The position numbers and the translations under genes are program-made. 64,000 nt of DNA, taken from the NCBI GenBank assembly GCA_021372495.1, contig JAJFUF010000040.1, forward strand, positions 186,001 to 250,000, read 5' to 3'. Source of the DNA: Lysobacteraceae bacterium (GTDB lineage: Bacteria > Pseudomonadota > Gammaproteobacteria > Xanthomonadales > Rhodanobacteraceae). Of the stretch, positions 46,672 through 55,396 are shown piece after piece. Every line of letters starts with the position of its first letter. Position 1 is the first letter of the stretch. The notes beneath the pieces were generated by a model. It did no database searches and was not told the DNA's origin. It worked only from the letters and a program-made list of their open reading frames with translations.

Positions 46672-48693
46672 TCAGCCCAGCGCCAGCGGCGCGAACAGCA
46701 CGTTCCAGTGCGCCAGGCCGGCGACGGCGACCAGCATCGTCAGCACGACCGCGCTGTGGTGCAGCTTGCGCATGGCGCCCCAGCCGCGCGCGCGCCACAC
46801 CGCCGGCATCTGCAACAGCGCGATCGCGCTGACGGCCGCGCACAGGTAGGCCAGCGCCACCGCCACGCGCAGCAGCGGCGTCGGATAGGCGTAGATCGCA
46901 TCCGGGCCCATCGCCCCGAGCTGGGCCAGCGCGGCCGCGCCGGTCGCGATGAAGGCCAGCCACAGCAGCGCCGCCAGGATCACGATGAACGTCGCGCCGA
47001 ACGGCCCGCGCGCGCTGCCGTGGATGCGCCGACCGCGGCGCGCCCACGCGGCCACCAGCGCGCCGATGCACAACAGCGCCAGCACGCCCAGCAGCAGCGC
47101 GAACTGCGACGGGTCGTCGAGCGGGCCGATGCGATCGAACACCGTATGGCCGTACGGGCTGACGAAACCGGAGATGCGCCCGCGCGCATCCTGCAGGAAC
47201 ACGAGGCGGTCGCCGCCCTCGGCCGCGCGGAAGGTAAGCGGCCCGTCCTGCACCCAGCGCGTGGGCTCGGCGCCGCCGCGGAGCACGAGCTGGCCGTCGC
47301 CGGCCAGGCCCACCGCCGCGGTGGCGCCGGCGGCGTCGAGCAGCTTCTCCAGCGTCGAGTAGTTGCGGCGTTCGGCGAGGTAGCGCCCGGCGAAACGCGC
47401 GTCGCCGCGCACAAAACCCCGCGCCGGCGGCAGCGCCGCCGGGCGCGCGTCGGCGAGAAAGCGCTCGAAGATCTGCCGCGGCAGTTCGGTGGCCAGCTCG
47501 CGGCCGGTGTCGGTGTTGGTGGAAACGAACACGCCGACGCCGGCATCCGGCAGCACGACCATGTCGGACTGGAACCACAGCGTCGCGCCGCCGTGTTCCA
47601 GGCTGAGATAGCGCCCGTAGGCATGGCGGAAGAAGCCGTGCGCGATGCCGGCCGCGTCCGGCGCATTGCGGAAATCGACGCCGGCCATCGCCGCGAAAGT
47701 CTGCGGACGCAGCACCGCGCGGCCGTCCAGCGCGCCGCCGTTCAGCAGCATGCGCATGTAGCGCGCCATGTCGGCGGCGCTGCTCGCCGCCGCGCCGGCC
47801 GGCGCGATCTGCGCGATGTGCTCGAACGGCTGCGGCGCGAAGCCGCCGTCGACGTAGCGGAAGCCGGTGCTGTAGGCGTGCGCCAGCGCCGCGCCGACCG
47901 CGCGCGGATCGTTCGCCGGCAGCGGTTCGCGGAACGTGGTGCGGGTCATGCCGAGCGGCGCCAGGACGTGCTGCTCGACGTAGGCGTCGAACGGCTGCCC
48001 GGACGCCTGCTGCACGATCGCGCCGAGCAGCGCGACCGCGTAGTTGGAATAGTCGGCGTGCACGCCCGGCGCGCGCACGCGCTGCGGGCGGTAGCGCGCG
48101 AGATAGTCGTCCAGCGTCGGTACCGGCGTGCCGGGCCGCGCGAACAGGTGGCCGAGCGCGCTGTCCTCGAAGCCGGCGGTGTGCGTCATCAGGTGCCGGA
48201 CCTTGACCGGCGGGTAGCCGGCGTCGGGCAGGCGCAGCGCGGGCGGCAGGTAACGGTTGGCGTCGGCGTCGAGGTCGAGCCGGCCCTGCTCGACGAGCTG
48301 CATCGCGGCGATGTAGGTGAACGTCTTCGAGATCGAGCCGATGCGGAACAGCGTGGTCGCCGGGTCGACCGCGCGCGCCGGACGCTGCGCGGCGATGCCG
48401 TAACCGCGCTCGAGCAGCGTGCCGTTGCGATCGACCACCGCCACGGTGACGCCGGCGACGCCCTTCTCGCGCATATAGGCGCGCACGACGCCGTCGACGA
48501 AGGCGCCCAGCTCGGCAACCGGCAGCGCCGGCGCGATCGCGGGAGCCCCGGTCTGCGGCGGCGGCGCGGCCGTCTGCGCCGATGCCCCGGCCGCTGCCGG
48601 CGCGGCCGGCGGTTCGGCCCGCACGCCCGGCGACAGCGACAGCAACTGCAGCGCCAACCCCACCCCGAGCACCCGCCCCAGCACCCCGTGCAT
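46672..48693 (-). CDS. Membrane-anchored class-C beta-lactamase-like serine hydrolase
   Basis: This 673-residue protein has a signal peptide, a serine beta-lactamase/PBP-like domain (about residues 65-400) with SxxK in GSISKTFT and YxN as DYSNYA. A beta-rich middle follows, then a C-terminal stretch with roughly four membrane helices (VLALLCIGALVAAW onward). Family members include D-Ala-D-Ala peptidases and D-amino-acid-peptide hydrolases. The ATG at 48693 is chosen. A GTG at 48708 would add five residues. Confidence 0.8.
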   Translation of the reverse strand: MHGVLGRVLGVGLALQLLSLSPGVRAEPPAAPAAAGASAQTAAPPPQTGAPAIAPALPVAELGAFVDGVVRAYMREKGVAGVTVAVVDRNGTLLERGYGIAAQRPARAVDPATTLFRIGSISKTFTYIAAMQLVEQGRLDLDADANRYLPPALRLPDAGYPPVKVRHLMTHTAGFEDSALGHLFARPGTPVPTLDDYLARYRPQRVRAPGVHADYSNYAVALLGAIVQQASGQPFDAYVEQHVLAPLGMTRTTFREPLPANDPRAVGAALAHAYSTGFRYVDGGFAPQPFEHIAQIAPAGAAASSAADMARYMRMLLNGGALDGRAVLRPQTFAAMAGVDFRNAPDAAGIAHGFFRHAYGRYLSLEHGGATLWFQSDMVVLPDAGVGVFVSTNTDTGRELATELPRQIFERFLADARPAALPPARGFVRGDARFAGRYLAERRNYSTLEKLLDAAGATAAVGLAGDGQLVLRGGAEPTRWVQDGPLTFRAAEGGDRLVFLQDARGRISGFVSPYGHTVFDRIGPLDDPSQFALLLGVLALLCIGALVAAWARRGRRIHGSARGPFGATFIVILAALLWLAFIATGAAALAQLGAMGPDAIYAYPTPLLRVAVALAYLCAAVSAIALLQMPAVWRARGWGAMRKLHHSAVVLTMLVAVAGLAHWNVLFAPLALG

Positions 48694-48842
48694 GCGCTTC
48701 CCCTTCACGTCACTTCCTGACCCGCTGTCGCCGGCCGCGGCGTTCGATTTGACCAGATCGGCCCAAAAGCGGCCAGCCGCGGCGGCGGCGCCCATGGCAC
48801 CGTTCCTGCATGAATTTTCGCTACGTTACCGGAGGACTCGCC

Positions 48843-49166
48843 ATGTCCGTGACCACCACCGAAACCGTCTTCGCCCTGCGCGCCCCCGGCTCCGGCTGGC
48901 TGGCGACGCTGATCTGCGCGCTGGACGAGGCCTCCCGCGACCCCGATTTCGACGAGTACCACCGCCGCCTGCTGGTGCAACTGCTGCGCGAGGGCGCGCC
49001 CGGCGCCGCGGTGGTCGCCGCCGCGCACCGGCGCATGGCCGAATTCGAGTCCGTCCTCGCCGATGGCCGCGACGCCCTGCCCGCATCCCCGGCCCTTCCG
49101 TCGGCGTCGGCGCCGCCGCCTGCGCGCCAGCGTCCCTCACTGAGCCTGGTCGGCGGCTCGCTCTGA
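48843..49166 (+). CDS. Small unknown protein
   Basis: I do not recognise this 107-residue protein. It is predicted helical (about residues 20-75, LATLICALDEASRD and FDEYHRRLLVQLL) and ends in a Pro/Ala-rich tail. GGAGG lies 7 bp upstream of the ATG at 48843. The stop region overlaps the convergent amidohydrolase gene tail-to-tail by 30 bp. No signal peptide is seen. A DNA-binding or anti-sigma role is not supported. Confidence 0.5.
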   Translation: MSVTTTETVFALRAPGSGWLATLICALDEASRDPDFDEYHRRLLVQLLREGAPGAAVVAAAHRRMAEFESVLADGRDALPASPALPSASAPPPARQRPSLSLVGGSL

Positions 49167-50885
49167 CCCCCAGCCGGTCCAGCCCGGGCCGCGCACCACG
49201 CGCCCCGGCAACGTGCCGGTCGGCCGGCCGTCGGCCAGCACCTGCTCCCCGTTGACGAACACGTCGCGCACGCCGGTGGCGTACTGGCGCGGCGCGGCGT
49301 AGGTGGCGCGGTCGGCGATCGTCGCCGGGTCGAACACCACGATGTCCGCGTAGTAGCCGGCGGCGAGGCGGCCGCGATCGCGCAACTTCAGATTCTCGGC
49401 GGGCAGCGCGGTCAGGCGGCGGATCGCATCGGGCAGGGTGTCGACGCTCTCGTCGCGCACGTAGTGGCCGAGAAAGCGCGCGACGTTGCCGTAGGCGCGC
49501 GGATGCGGCTGCGACTTCAGGAACACGCCCTCCGGCGCGTACGAGCCCTCGTCGGATCCGAGCGTGACCCAGGGCTGCTCGAGGCCGAGCTTCACGTTGG
49601 CCTCGTTCATCAGGAAGAACGCCGCGTCGATGCGGCTGTGGTCCTCGACGATCAGGTCGATGATGGTGTCCTCGGGACTCCTGTGGCGCATCGCCGCCAC
49701 CTCGGCCAGGGTCTTGCCGGTGAGCGGCTTGAGCTTGTCGGTCCTGAAGCCGATCAGCAGGATGTTGTCGGCGCTGCCGGCGGCGACGCACAGGTTTTCC
49801 CAGCCCTTGCCCGGGCGGCGCATCTCGCGCACCAGCTTCCTGCGCACGTCCGGTTTCTGCAGGCGCGCGATCCACGCGTCCTGCCCGCCCGCCTGGATCG
49901 CCGGCGGCATGCAGGCATACAGGCCGGTCGCGCCGGCGGTGTAGGCGTACATGTTGGCGCTGACCGACAGGCCCTGCGCGCGCGCCTCCTCGATGCGCGC
50001 GATCGCCTCGCGCATCTTCGGCCAGTTCGCCTTGCCGGCGGCCTTGAGGTGGTAAGCCTCGGCGTGCACGCCGGCGGTGCGCGCGATCGCGATCAGCTCG
50101 TCGATGCCCTGCAGCAGCCGGTCGCCTTCGCTGCGCATGTGCGAGACGTAGGCGCCGCCGAACGGCGCGGCGGCCTGCGCCAGCGCCACCAGCTCGTCGG
50201 TCTTCGCGTAGGCGCCGGGCGCGTAGATCAGCGCGGAGCCGACGCCGAGCGCGCCCTCGCGCATCGCCGCGCGCACCACGTCCTGCATGCGCGCCAGTTC
50301 CTCGGCCGTGGGCGCACGGTCGGCGTTGCCCAGCTCGTGCTGGCGCACCGTGGTGGCGCCGACGAACGAGGCGATGTTGGGCGCGATGCCCTTCGCCGCC
50401 AGCGTGTCGAGAAATTCGCCCAACGAGGTCCAGGTGATCGGATAGCGGATGTCGCCCTGCTGGGCGGTCATCTCCTGCTTCATCGCGTCGGTCAGGGGAC
50501 CGTACGACCAGCCTTCGCCGAACACTTCCAGCGTCACGCCCTGCTTGATGTCGGACAGCGAGCGGCCGTCGGCGATCAGCGCATCCGGCGCCCACGACAG
50601 CATGTTGACGAAGCCCGGCGCGACCGCCAGGCCGCTGGCATCGACCTCGCGCCGCGCCGCCGCCGCGTCGAGGTTGCCGACCATCGCGACGCGATCGCCG
50701 CGCACGCCGACGTCGGCGACCGCACCGGGCGCGCCGCTGCCGTCGTAGACCGTGCCGTGGCGGATGATCAGGTCGTAGACGGGCGCGCCCCGGGCCGGCG
50801 CGGCGGCCGTGGATCCGCGGGGCGGCTGAGCGGCACAGGCGCAGAGCAACAGGGCGAACGCGACGACGGTCGTTTTACGCAGCAT
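49137..50885 (-). CDS. Lipoprotein amidohydrolase related to D-aminoacylase
   Basis: This 582-residue protein has a lipoprotein signal with lipobox LLCAC. An amidohydrolase fold follows, with GSGAPGAVADVGV, the PGFVNMLSWAPD segment where D-aminoacylases have HxH, then GVTLEVFGEG, AYVSHMRSEG, EAYHLKAAG and a GSDEGSY Asp. The usual first HxH metal pair is missing, though later His and Asp ligands remain. It is annotated in general as N-acyl-D-amino-acid deacylase, and the altered metal site makes activity uncertain. GGGAGGG precedes the ATG at 50885. Confidence 0.75.
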   Translation of the reverse strand: MLRKTTVVAFALLLCACAAQPPRGSTAAAPARGAPVYDLIIRHGTVYDGSGAPGAVADVGVRGDRVAMVGNLDAAAARREVDASGLAVAPGFVNMLSWAPDALIADGRSLSDIKQGVTLEVFGEGWSYGPLTDAMKQEMTAQQGDIRYPITWTSLGEFLDTLAAKGIAPNIASFVGATTVRQHELGNADRAPTAEELARMQDVVRAAMREGALGVGSALIYAPGAYAKTDELVALAQAAAPFGGAYVSHMRSEGDRLLQGIDELIAIARTAGVHAEAYHLKAAGKANWPKMREAIARIEEARAQGLSVSANMYAYTAGATGLYACMPPAIQAGGQDAWIARLQKPDVRRKLVREMRRPGKGWENLCVAAGSADNILLIGFRTDKLKPLTGKTLAEVAAMRHRSPEDTIIDLIVEDHSRIDAAFFLMNEANVKLGLEQPWVTLGSDEGSYAPEGVFLKSQPHPRAYGNVARFLGHYVRDESVDTLPDAIRRLTALPAENLKLRDRGRLAAGYYADIVVFDPATIADRATYAAPRQYATGVRDVFVNGEQVLADGRPTGTLPGRVVRGPGWTGWGSERAADQAQ

Positions 50886-50979
50886 GGTGATCCCTCCCCG
50901 GGACCGTCCGACTATCGCCAAGCCGCACCTGCGCGGCAAGCGACACAGGTCACGCTGCGACCAAAGCCGGTTGCGCTCC

Positions 50980-51009
50980 CCGCGCGCCCGGCTCGAGCCG
51001 GGCGCGCGG
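50980..51009. repeat. 30-bp perfect palindrome in divergent spacer
   Basis: A perfect 30-bp palindrome centred on CTCGAG at 50992-50997 lies between the divergent amidohydrolase and NlpC/P60 genes. It could be a hairpin or a symmetric operator. The rest of the 229-bp spacer shows no gene. Confidence 0.6.
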
Positions 51010-51114
51010 CGGCTTCACGTGCGGCGGCTGTGCCGCTACCCTCGGCGCATGCAGCACCGAGGATGTTTCCAGACCGAGCCCGCATCCGCGCGCTGCGCCG
51101 TCCGCCCGCAGTGG

Positions 51115-51609
51115 ATGCGCGCCGACCCGCATCTCGGCGCACTGACGGCGATGGTGTTGGCGCTCGCGCTGGCCGCATGCTCCAGCGCACCGCGGCGCCC
51201 GGCGCCCGCGGCCGGTTCGTCGACGGCGGCTGCCGCCAACAGCGTGCTGTTCCGCGCGATCGGGCTGGTCGGCACGCCCTACCGTTACGGCGGCAACACC
51301 CCGAGCAGCGGCTTCGACTGCAGCGGGCTGGTCGACTACGTCTACCGCACCGAGGCCGATCTCGCACTACCACGCACCGCCCACGAGATCGGCGCGCTGG
51401 ACGCGCCGCAGATCGGCCGCGGCGGCCTCGCGCCGGGCGACCTGGTGTTCTTCCACGGACGCGGCCGCCGCATCACCCACGTCGGCATCTACGTCGGCGA
51501 GGGACGCTTCGTGCATGCGCCCAATACCGGCGGCACCGTGCGCCTGGACGAACTCGACGGGCCGTACTGGCGCCAGCACTTCCTCTACGGCAAGCGCGTC
51601 CTCGACTGA
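51115..51609 (+). CDS. NlpC/P60-family endopeptidase lipoprotein
   Basis: This 164-residue protein has a lipobox ALAACS after a short hydrophobic stretch. Its C40 peptidase domain carries the catalytic Cys in GFDCSGLV, His in THVGIYVGEG and the third polar site HAPN. These enzymes cut stem-peptide bonds of peptidoglycan, as Spr/MepS and LysM-NlpC proteins do. ATG at 51115 is chosen for a short signal peptide. Another in-frame ATG at 51049 would give 186 residues with a poor N-region. No clear ribosome site is seen for either. Confidence 0.8.
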   Translation: MRADPHLGALTAMVLALALAACSSAPRRPAPAAGSSTAAAANSVLFRAIGLVGTPYRYGGNTPSSGFDCSGLVDYVYRTEADLALPRTAHEIGALDAPQIGRGGLAPGDLVFFHGRGRRITHVGIYVGEGRFVHAPNTGGTVRLDELDGPYWRQHFLYGKRVLD

Positions 51610-51646
51610 GCCGCCGGCGAACCGCGCAGGCGATCGCGCCGGCCAT

Positions 51647-51675
51647 TTGTATTGTGCACAACAAAGTTGTATAAG
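51647..51675 (+). promoter_or_regulatory. ohrR promoter with internal dyad operator
   Basis: TTGTAT (51647-51652) and TATAAG (51670-51675) are spaced exactly 17 bp. The spacer holds the dyad ACAAC-AAA-GTTGT at 51658-51670, a likely OhrR site. The start of transcription would fall near 51682, the ohrR ATG. Confidence 0.6.
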
Positions 51676-51681
51676 GCACAT

Positions 51682-52149
51682 ATGCCGGCCGCCGCCATGC
51701 CCTCGCCGCTGCACCTCGACCAGCAGTTGTGCTTCGCGCTGTACAACGCCTCGCGGGCGATGACGGCCGCGTACCGTCCGCTGCTGGAGCCGCTGGGGCT
51801 GACCTACCCGCAATACATCGCGATGCTGGCGCTGTGGCAGCGCGACCACGTCAGCGTGGGCGAACTCGGCGAGGCCCTGCTGCTGGACTCGGGCACGCTG
51901 ACGCCGCTGCTCAAGCGCCTCGAGCAGGCCGGCCTGGTCAGCCGCCGGCGTCGGCGCAGCGACGAGCGCGAGGTGGAGATCGCGCTGACCGCGGCCGGGC
52001 GCGCGCTGCGTCGGCGCGCCGCGGGCATCCCCGAACGCATGCTGTGCCGCACCGGCATGGCGCCCGCGGACTTCATCCGCCTGCGCGACGCGCTCGGCGC
52101 GCTCGCCGCAAGGCTTTCCCCCCGTCCCCTCCAAGGAGCTACGCCATGA
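51682..52149 (+). CDS. ohrR: MarR-type organic-hydroperoxide repressor OhrR
   Basis: This 155-residue MarR-family regulator has the sensor-Cys region LDQQLCFALY (C17 from this start, C12 if the second Met at 51697 is used) and the wing-helix segment VSVGELGEALLLDSGTLTPL with RRRSDEREVEI. OhrR represses ohr until its Cys is oxidised by organic peroxides. The promoter places transcription start at or next to the ATG, so mRNA may be leaderless. Its stop overlaps the ohr ATG. Confidence 0.92.
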   Translation: MPAAAMPSPLHLDQQLCFALYNASRAMTAAYRPLLEPLGLTYPQYIAMLALWQRDHVSVGELGEALLLDSGTLTPLLKRLEQAGLVSRRRRRSDEREVEIALTAAGRALRRRAAGIPERMLCRTGMAPADFIRLRDALGALAARLSPRPLQGATP

Positions 52150-52571
52150 GCACCCAGATCCTGTACACCGCCACCGCCACCGCCCACGGCGGCCGCGAAG
52201 GCCACGTGCGTTCCAGCGACGGCCTGATCGACCTCGACCTCAAGCTGCCGAAGGAAATCGGCGGCCCCGGCGGCGCCGGCAGCAATCCCGAGCAGCTCTT
52301 CGCCGCCGCCTACGCGGCCTGCTTCGAGGGCGCGGTGCGCCTGGTGGCGCGCGAGAAGAAGGTCGCGCTGAAGGATGCCTCGGTCACCGCGCACGTCGGC
52401 GTCGGTCCGCGCCAGCCCAGCGGCTTCGGCATCGGCGTGCGGCTGGACGTCAGCCTGCCCGGCATCGACCGCGCCGTGGCGCAGGACCTGGCCGACACCG
52501 CGCACCGCGACATCTGCCCGTACTCGCACGCCACCCGCGGCAACGTGGACGTGCAGGTCAAGGTGGTCTGA
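52146..52571 (+). CDS. ohr: Organic hydroperoxide resistance protein Ohr
   Basis: Ohr is a thiol peroxidase for organic hydroperoxides, regenerated by lipoylated proteins. The 141-residue protein has the peroxidatic C59 in AAYAACFEGA and resolving C124 in RDICPYSHATRGN. AAGGAG precedes the ATG at 52146, which overlaps the ohrR TGA by 4 bases, and the two form an operon. Confidence 0.95.
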   Translation: MSTQILYTATATAHGGREGHVRSSDGLIDLDLKLPKEIGGPGGAGSNPEQLFAAAYAACFEGAVRLVAREKKVALKDASVTAHVGVGPRQPSGFGIGVRLDVSLPGIDRAVAQDLADTAHRDICPYSHATRGNVDVQVKVV

Positions 52572-52661
52572 GGCGAACCGTACCGGCACGCCGCGCCCCG
52601 AAGCGCGGCGTGCTGTAATGGGCCGGCGGGCGTCGGGGGACGCCATGAAGGGAGCGCCGCG

Positions 52662-53054
52662 ATGAAAGACCTCACCGTACTGCTGGGCCGCATCGGTCTG
52701 GCGCTGATGTTCGTCGTGTTCGGCTGGGCCAAGCTGCACGACATGGCCGGCACCCAGGCCTACATGCAGTCGGCCGGCGTGTCCGGCGCGCTGTACCCGC
52801 TGGTGCTGCTGGCCGAGCTGGGCGGCGGCCTCGCCATCCTGACCGGCACGCTGACGCGCATCGCCGCGCCGCTGCTGGCGCTGTTCTGCCTGGCCAGCGC
52901 CTGCCTGTTCCACTACCCGCACATGGCCACCGACCCCGGCCAGGCGATCAACTTCTGGAAGAACGTCTCGATCGCCGGCGGCTTCCTGGTGCTGGCCGCA
53001 CACGGCGCGGGCGCCTGGAGCGTCGACGGCTGGTGGGCCAGCCGCAAACGCTAG
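52662..53054 (+). CDS. DoxX-family membrane protein
   Basis: This 130-residue protein has four predicted membrane helices and the DoxX pattern LGRIGLALMFVVFGWAKLHD, LAELGGGLAILTG and FCLASACLFHYPH. DoxX proteins are often linked to redox or thiol stress, which fits the neighbouring ohr. It is 90 bp from ohr on the same strand. The stop overlaps the convergent GNAT stop (CTAG). The activity is unknown. Confidence 0.85.
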   Translation: MKDLTVLLGRIGLALMFVVFGWAKLHDMAGTQAYMQSAGVSGALYPLVLLAELGGGLAILTGTLTRIAAPLLALFCLASACLFHYPHMATDPGQAINFWKNVSIAGGFLVLAAHGAGAWSVDGWWASRKR

Positions 53055-53548
53055 CCGGGCCCGACGCGCGAAGTCGATGCCGCGAGCACGGGGCGCGTCC
53101 AGCCGACGCGCCCCGCCGGCGGCTTCTCGCCGCGAATGCGCGCGCCCATGCGCTCGTAGAACGCGCGCGCCGGCGGGTGCGCGACGATCAGCACCTCGGC
53201 GAAACCACGCGCCGCGGCCTCATCCAGCATGTGCCGGAACAGCGCGGCGCCGACGCCGCTGCCCTGCTGCACATCGTCGACGAACAGGTAGTCCAGTTCC
53301 GCCTCGCCGGGGCGGCTGAGCAGGCTGTAGAAGCCGGCCAGGCGGCCGTCGCGTTCGGCGACGCGCACTACGTCGCGCGCGATCTGCTCGGGCGTGATCG
53401 CGACCGTCTCGACGATGCGCCGATACTCGCCCGCATAAGCCGAGGACCCGCGCACCAGCGCGGTCAGCGCCGCGCAATCGGCATCCCGCGCGGGCCGGAT
53501 CCGCGGCGCGGCGCCGCGCTCAGGCGTGCGCGTGGCCGTCGGGGCCAT
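53051..53548 (-). CDS. GNAT N-acetyltransferase
   Basis: This 165-residue acetyltransferase has the GNAT core with AGFYSLLSRPG, beta-4 ELDYLFVDDVQQGSGVG (Q/R-x-x-G-x-G/A acetyl-CoA loop) and RAFYERMGARIRGE. The substrate is unknown. The start at 53548 overlaps the end of the slyD-type gene by about 29 bp, and the stop overlaps doxX. Its N-terminus before residue 15 is not conserved, so the start is uncertain. Confidence 0.8.
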   Translation of the reverse strand: MAPTATRTPERGAAPRIRPARDADCAALTALVRGSSAYAGEYRRIVETVAITPEQIARDVVRVAERDGRLAGFYSLLSRPGEAELDYLFVDDVQQGSGVGAALFRHMLDEAAARGFAEVLIVAHPPARAFYERMGARIRGEKPPAGRVGWTRPVLAASTSRVGPG

Positions 53549-54011
53549 GCGCGTGGCCGTGCGCGATCTCCTCGGCGGTGGCATCGCGCACCGCGGTGAC
53601 CTCGACGTCGAAGCCAAGCGTCTTGCCGGCCAGCGGATGGTTGAGGTCGACGTCGACCGTGCTCATGCCCACCTTGTGCACGGTCACCGCGCGCTGGCCG
53701 CCTTCCTTCAGCGCCAGCACGGTGGTCACGCCGGGCTTGAGATGCTTCGCGTCGCGGAAGTACTTCTTCGGCACGCGCTGGATCATGCCTTCGCGACGCG
53801 CGCCGTAACCTTCCTCCGGCTGCACGCTGACCTGGAACTTGTCGCCCGCCTCGCGGCCGTCGATCGCCTTCTCGACGCCGGGGATCAACTGGCCGTGGCC
53901 GAGCAGCACGGTCAGCGGCTCGCCGCGTTCGCGCGAGCTGTCGACGGCGGTGCCGTCGGCGTCGGTCACCGTGTAGTGGAAGCTGACCACCTTGTCCTTC
54001 TCGGCCTTCAT
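53520..54011 (-). CDS. slyD: FKBP-type peptidyl-prolyl isomerase (SlyD-like)
   Basis: This 163-residue protein has the FKBP half LLGHGQLIPGVEKAIDGREAGDKF and the IF-domain segment with VQPEEGYGARREGMIQ. A C-terminal His-rich tail HGHAHGPDGHAHA is suited to nickel or other metal binding, as in SlyD. ATG at 54011 (MKAEKDKVV) is the usual start. Upstream in-frame codons extend to 54068 and are not conserved. Cytoplasmic. Confidence 0.9.
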   Translation of the reverse strand: MKAEKDKVVSFHYTVTDADGTAVDSSRERGEPLTVLLGHGQLIPGVEKAIDGREAGDKFQVSVQPEEGYGARREGMIQRVPKKYFRDAKHLKPGVTTVLALKEGGQRAVTVHKVGMSTVDVDLNHPLAGKTLGFDVEVTAVRDATAEEIAHGHAHGPDGHAHA

Positions 54012-54081
54012 CGCTGTGTGCTCCGGGGCAAAGCCCGTCATGGTAGCGGCGGGCGCGGCGGGCGTCATCCGCCCGCGCGGC

Positions 54082-55320
54082 TCAGGACGCGGGTTCCGCA
54101 GCGCGCGCGCCGAAGCGCACGCCGCGCGCCTCCGGCCCCAGCCAGGTCACCGCGGCCAGCAGCACGGCGACGGCGGCGATCCACGCACCCAGCGCGAAGG
54201 CGTAGTCGCCGCCGCGCGCCTGCGCCAGCCAGGCCTGCAGGGTCGCGGTCAGCGCCGCCAGCAGGTTGCCGAGCTGGTAGGCGAAGCCGGGCAGCGTGCC
54301 GCGCACGTCGTCGGGCGCCAGTTCGTTGAGGTGGCTCGGCACCACGCCCCAGGCGCCCTGCACCATCACCTGGATCAGGAACGCGCCGGCACCGAGCAGC
54401 AGCACCGAGCCGCCGAACGCCCACAGCGGGATCGCCGGCAGCGCCAGCAGCGCGGCGGTGGCGATCGCGCGGCGCCGGCCCACCTGCTCCGACCACGCGC
54501 CGAACGCCAGCCCGCCGACCAGCGCGCCGAGGTTCAGCACCATCGTCAGCGCGCCGACCGTGGCCGTGTCGAAGTGGTGCTGGGTCTTGAGGAAGGTCGG
54601 GTAAAGATCCTGCGAGCCGTGGCTGAACATGTTGAACAGCGCCATCAGCACGATCAGGTAGGCGAAGCGCCCCCAGTGCCCGCGCATCGCCGCCAGCGCG
54701 CTGCGCGGCGCGCCCGCTGCGCGGCGCGCCTGCCACACCGGCGACTCCGGCACCGCGCGGCGGATGTACAGCACCAGCAGCGCCGGCAGCGCGCCGATCA
54801 TGAACATGCCGCGCCAGCCGATGTGGTCGAACAGCAGCCAGTACGCCGCGGCACCGAGGAAATAGCCGCACGGATAGCCGCTCTGCAGCAGGCCGGACAC
54901 CAGCCCGCGCGAGCGCGCCGGGATGGATTCCATCGCCAGCGAAGCGCCGATGCCCCACTCGCCGCCCATCGCCACGCCGAACAGCGCGCGCAGCACCAGC
55001 AGTGCCGACAGCGATGGCGCGAACGCGCAGGCGAAACCCAGCGCCGAATACAACACCACGTCCAGCATCAGCACCGGACGCCGGCCGTAGCGGTCGGCCA
55101 GGCGGCCGAACACGAACGCGCCCAGCGGGCGCATCGCCAGGGTCAGGAACAGCGCGAAGGTGACCGCCGGTATGCCGACGCCGAACTCGCGCGCGACCTC
55201 CGGCATCACGAACACCAGCAGGAAGTAGTCGAACGCATCCAGCGTCCAGCCGAGGAAGCTGGCCAGCACGGTGTGCCGCTGGGCGTGGTCCAGTTCGCGC
55301 AGGGGAGCCAGGAACGCCAT
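54082..55320 (-). CDS. MFS transporter, sialate/lactate symporter (SHS) type
   Basis: This 412-residue protein has about twelve membrane helices. The start GWTLDAFDYFLLVFVMPEVA is typical of the SHS family (lactate/sialate:H+ symport). GRLADRYGRRPVL is the MFS motif A. The acid substrate is not shown. It lies downstream of the CxxCH gene on the same strand with a 76-bp gap. ATG at 55320 is chosen and an in-frame upstream start is less likely. Confidence 0.82.
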   Translation of the reverse strand: MAFLAPLRELDHAQRHTVLASFLGWTLDAFDYFLLVFVMPEVAREFGVGIPAVTFALFLTLAMRPLGAFVFGRLADRYGRRPVLMLDVVLYSALGFACAFAPSLSALLVLRALFGVAMGGEWGIGASLAMESIPARSRGLVSGLLQSGYPCGYFLGAAAYWLLFDHIGWRGMFMIGALPALLVLYIRRAVPESPVWQARRAAGAPRSALAAMRGHWGRFAYLIVLMALFNMFSHGSQDLYPTFLKTQHHFDTATVGALTMVLNLGALVGGLAFGAWSEQVGRRRAIATAALLALPAIPLWAFGGSVLLLGAGAFLIQVMVQGAWGVVPSHLNELAPDDVRGTLPGFAYQLGNLLAALTATLQAWLAQARGGDYAFALGAWIAAVAVLLAAVTWLGPEARGVRFGARAAEPAS

Positions 55321-55396
55321 CGTCGCCTCCGTCGCGGCGGACGCAACCGCCGGCGCCGCGCAGGCTAGCACGGCGTCGGCGCGGCCCGGCGGCGCG

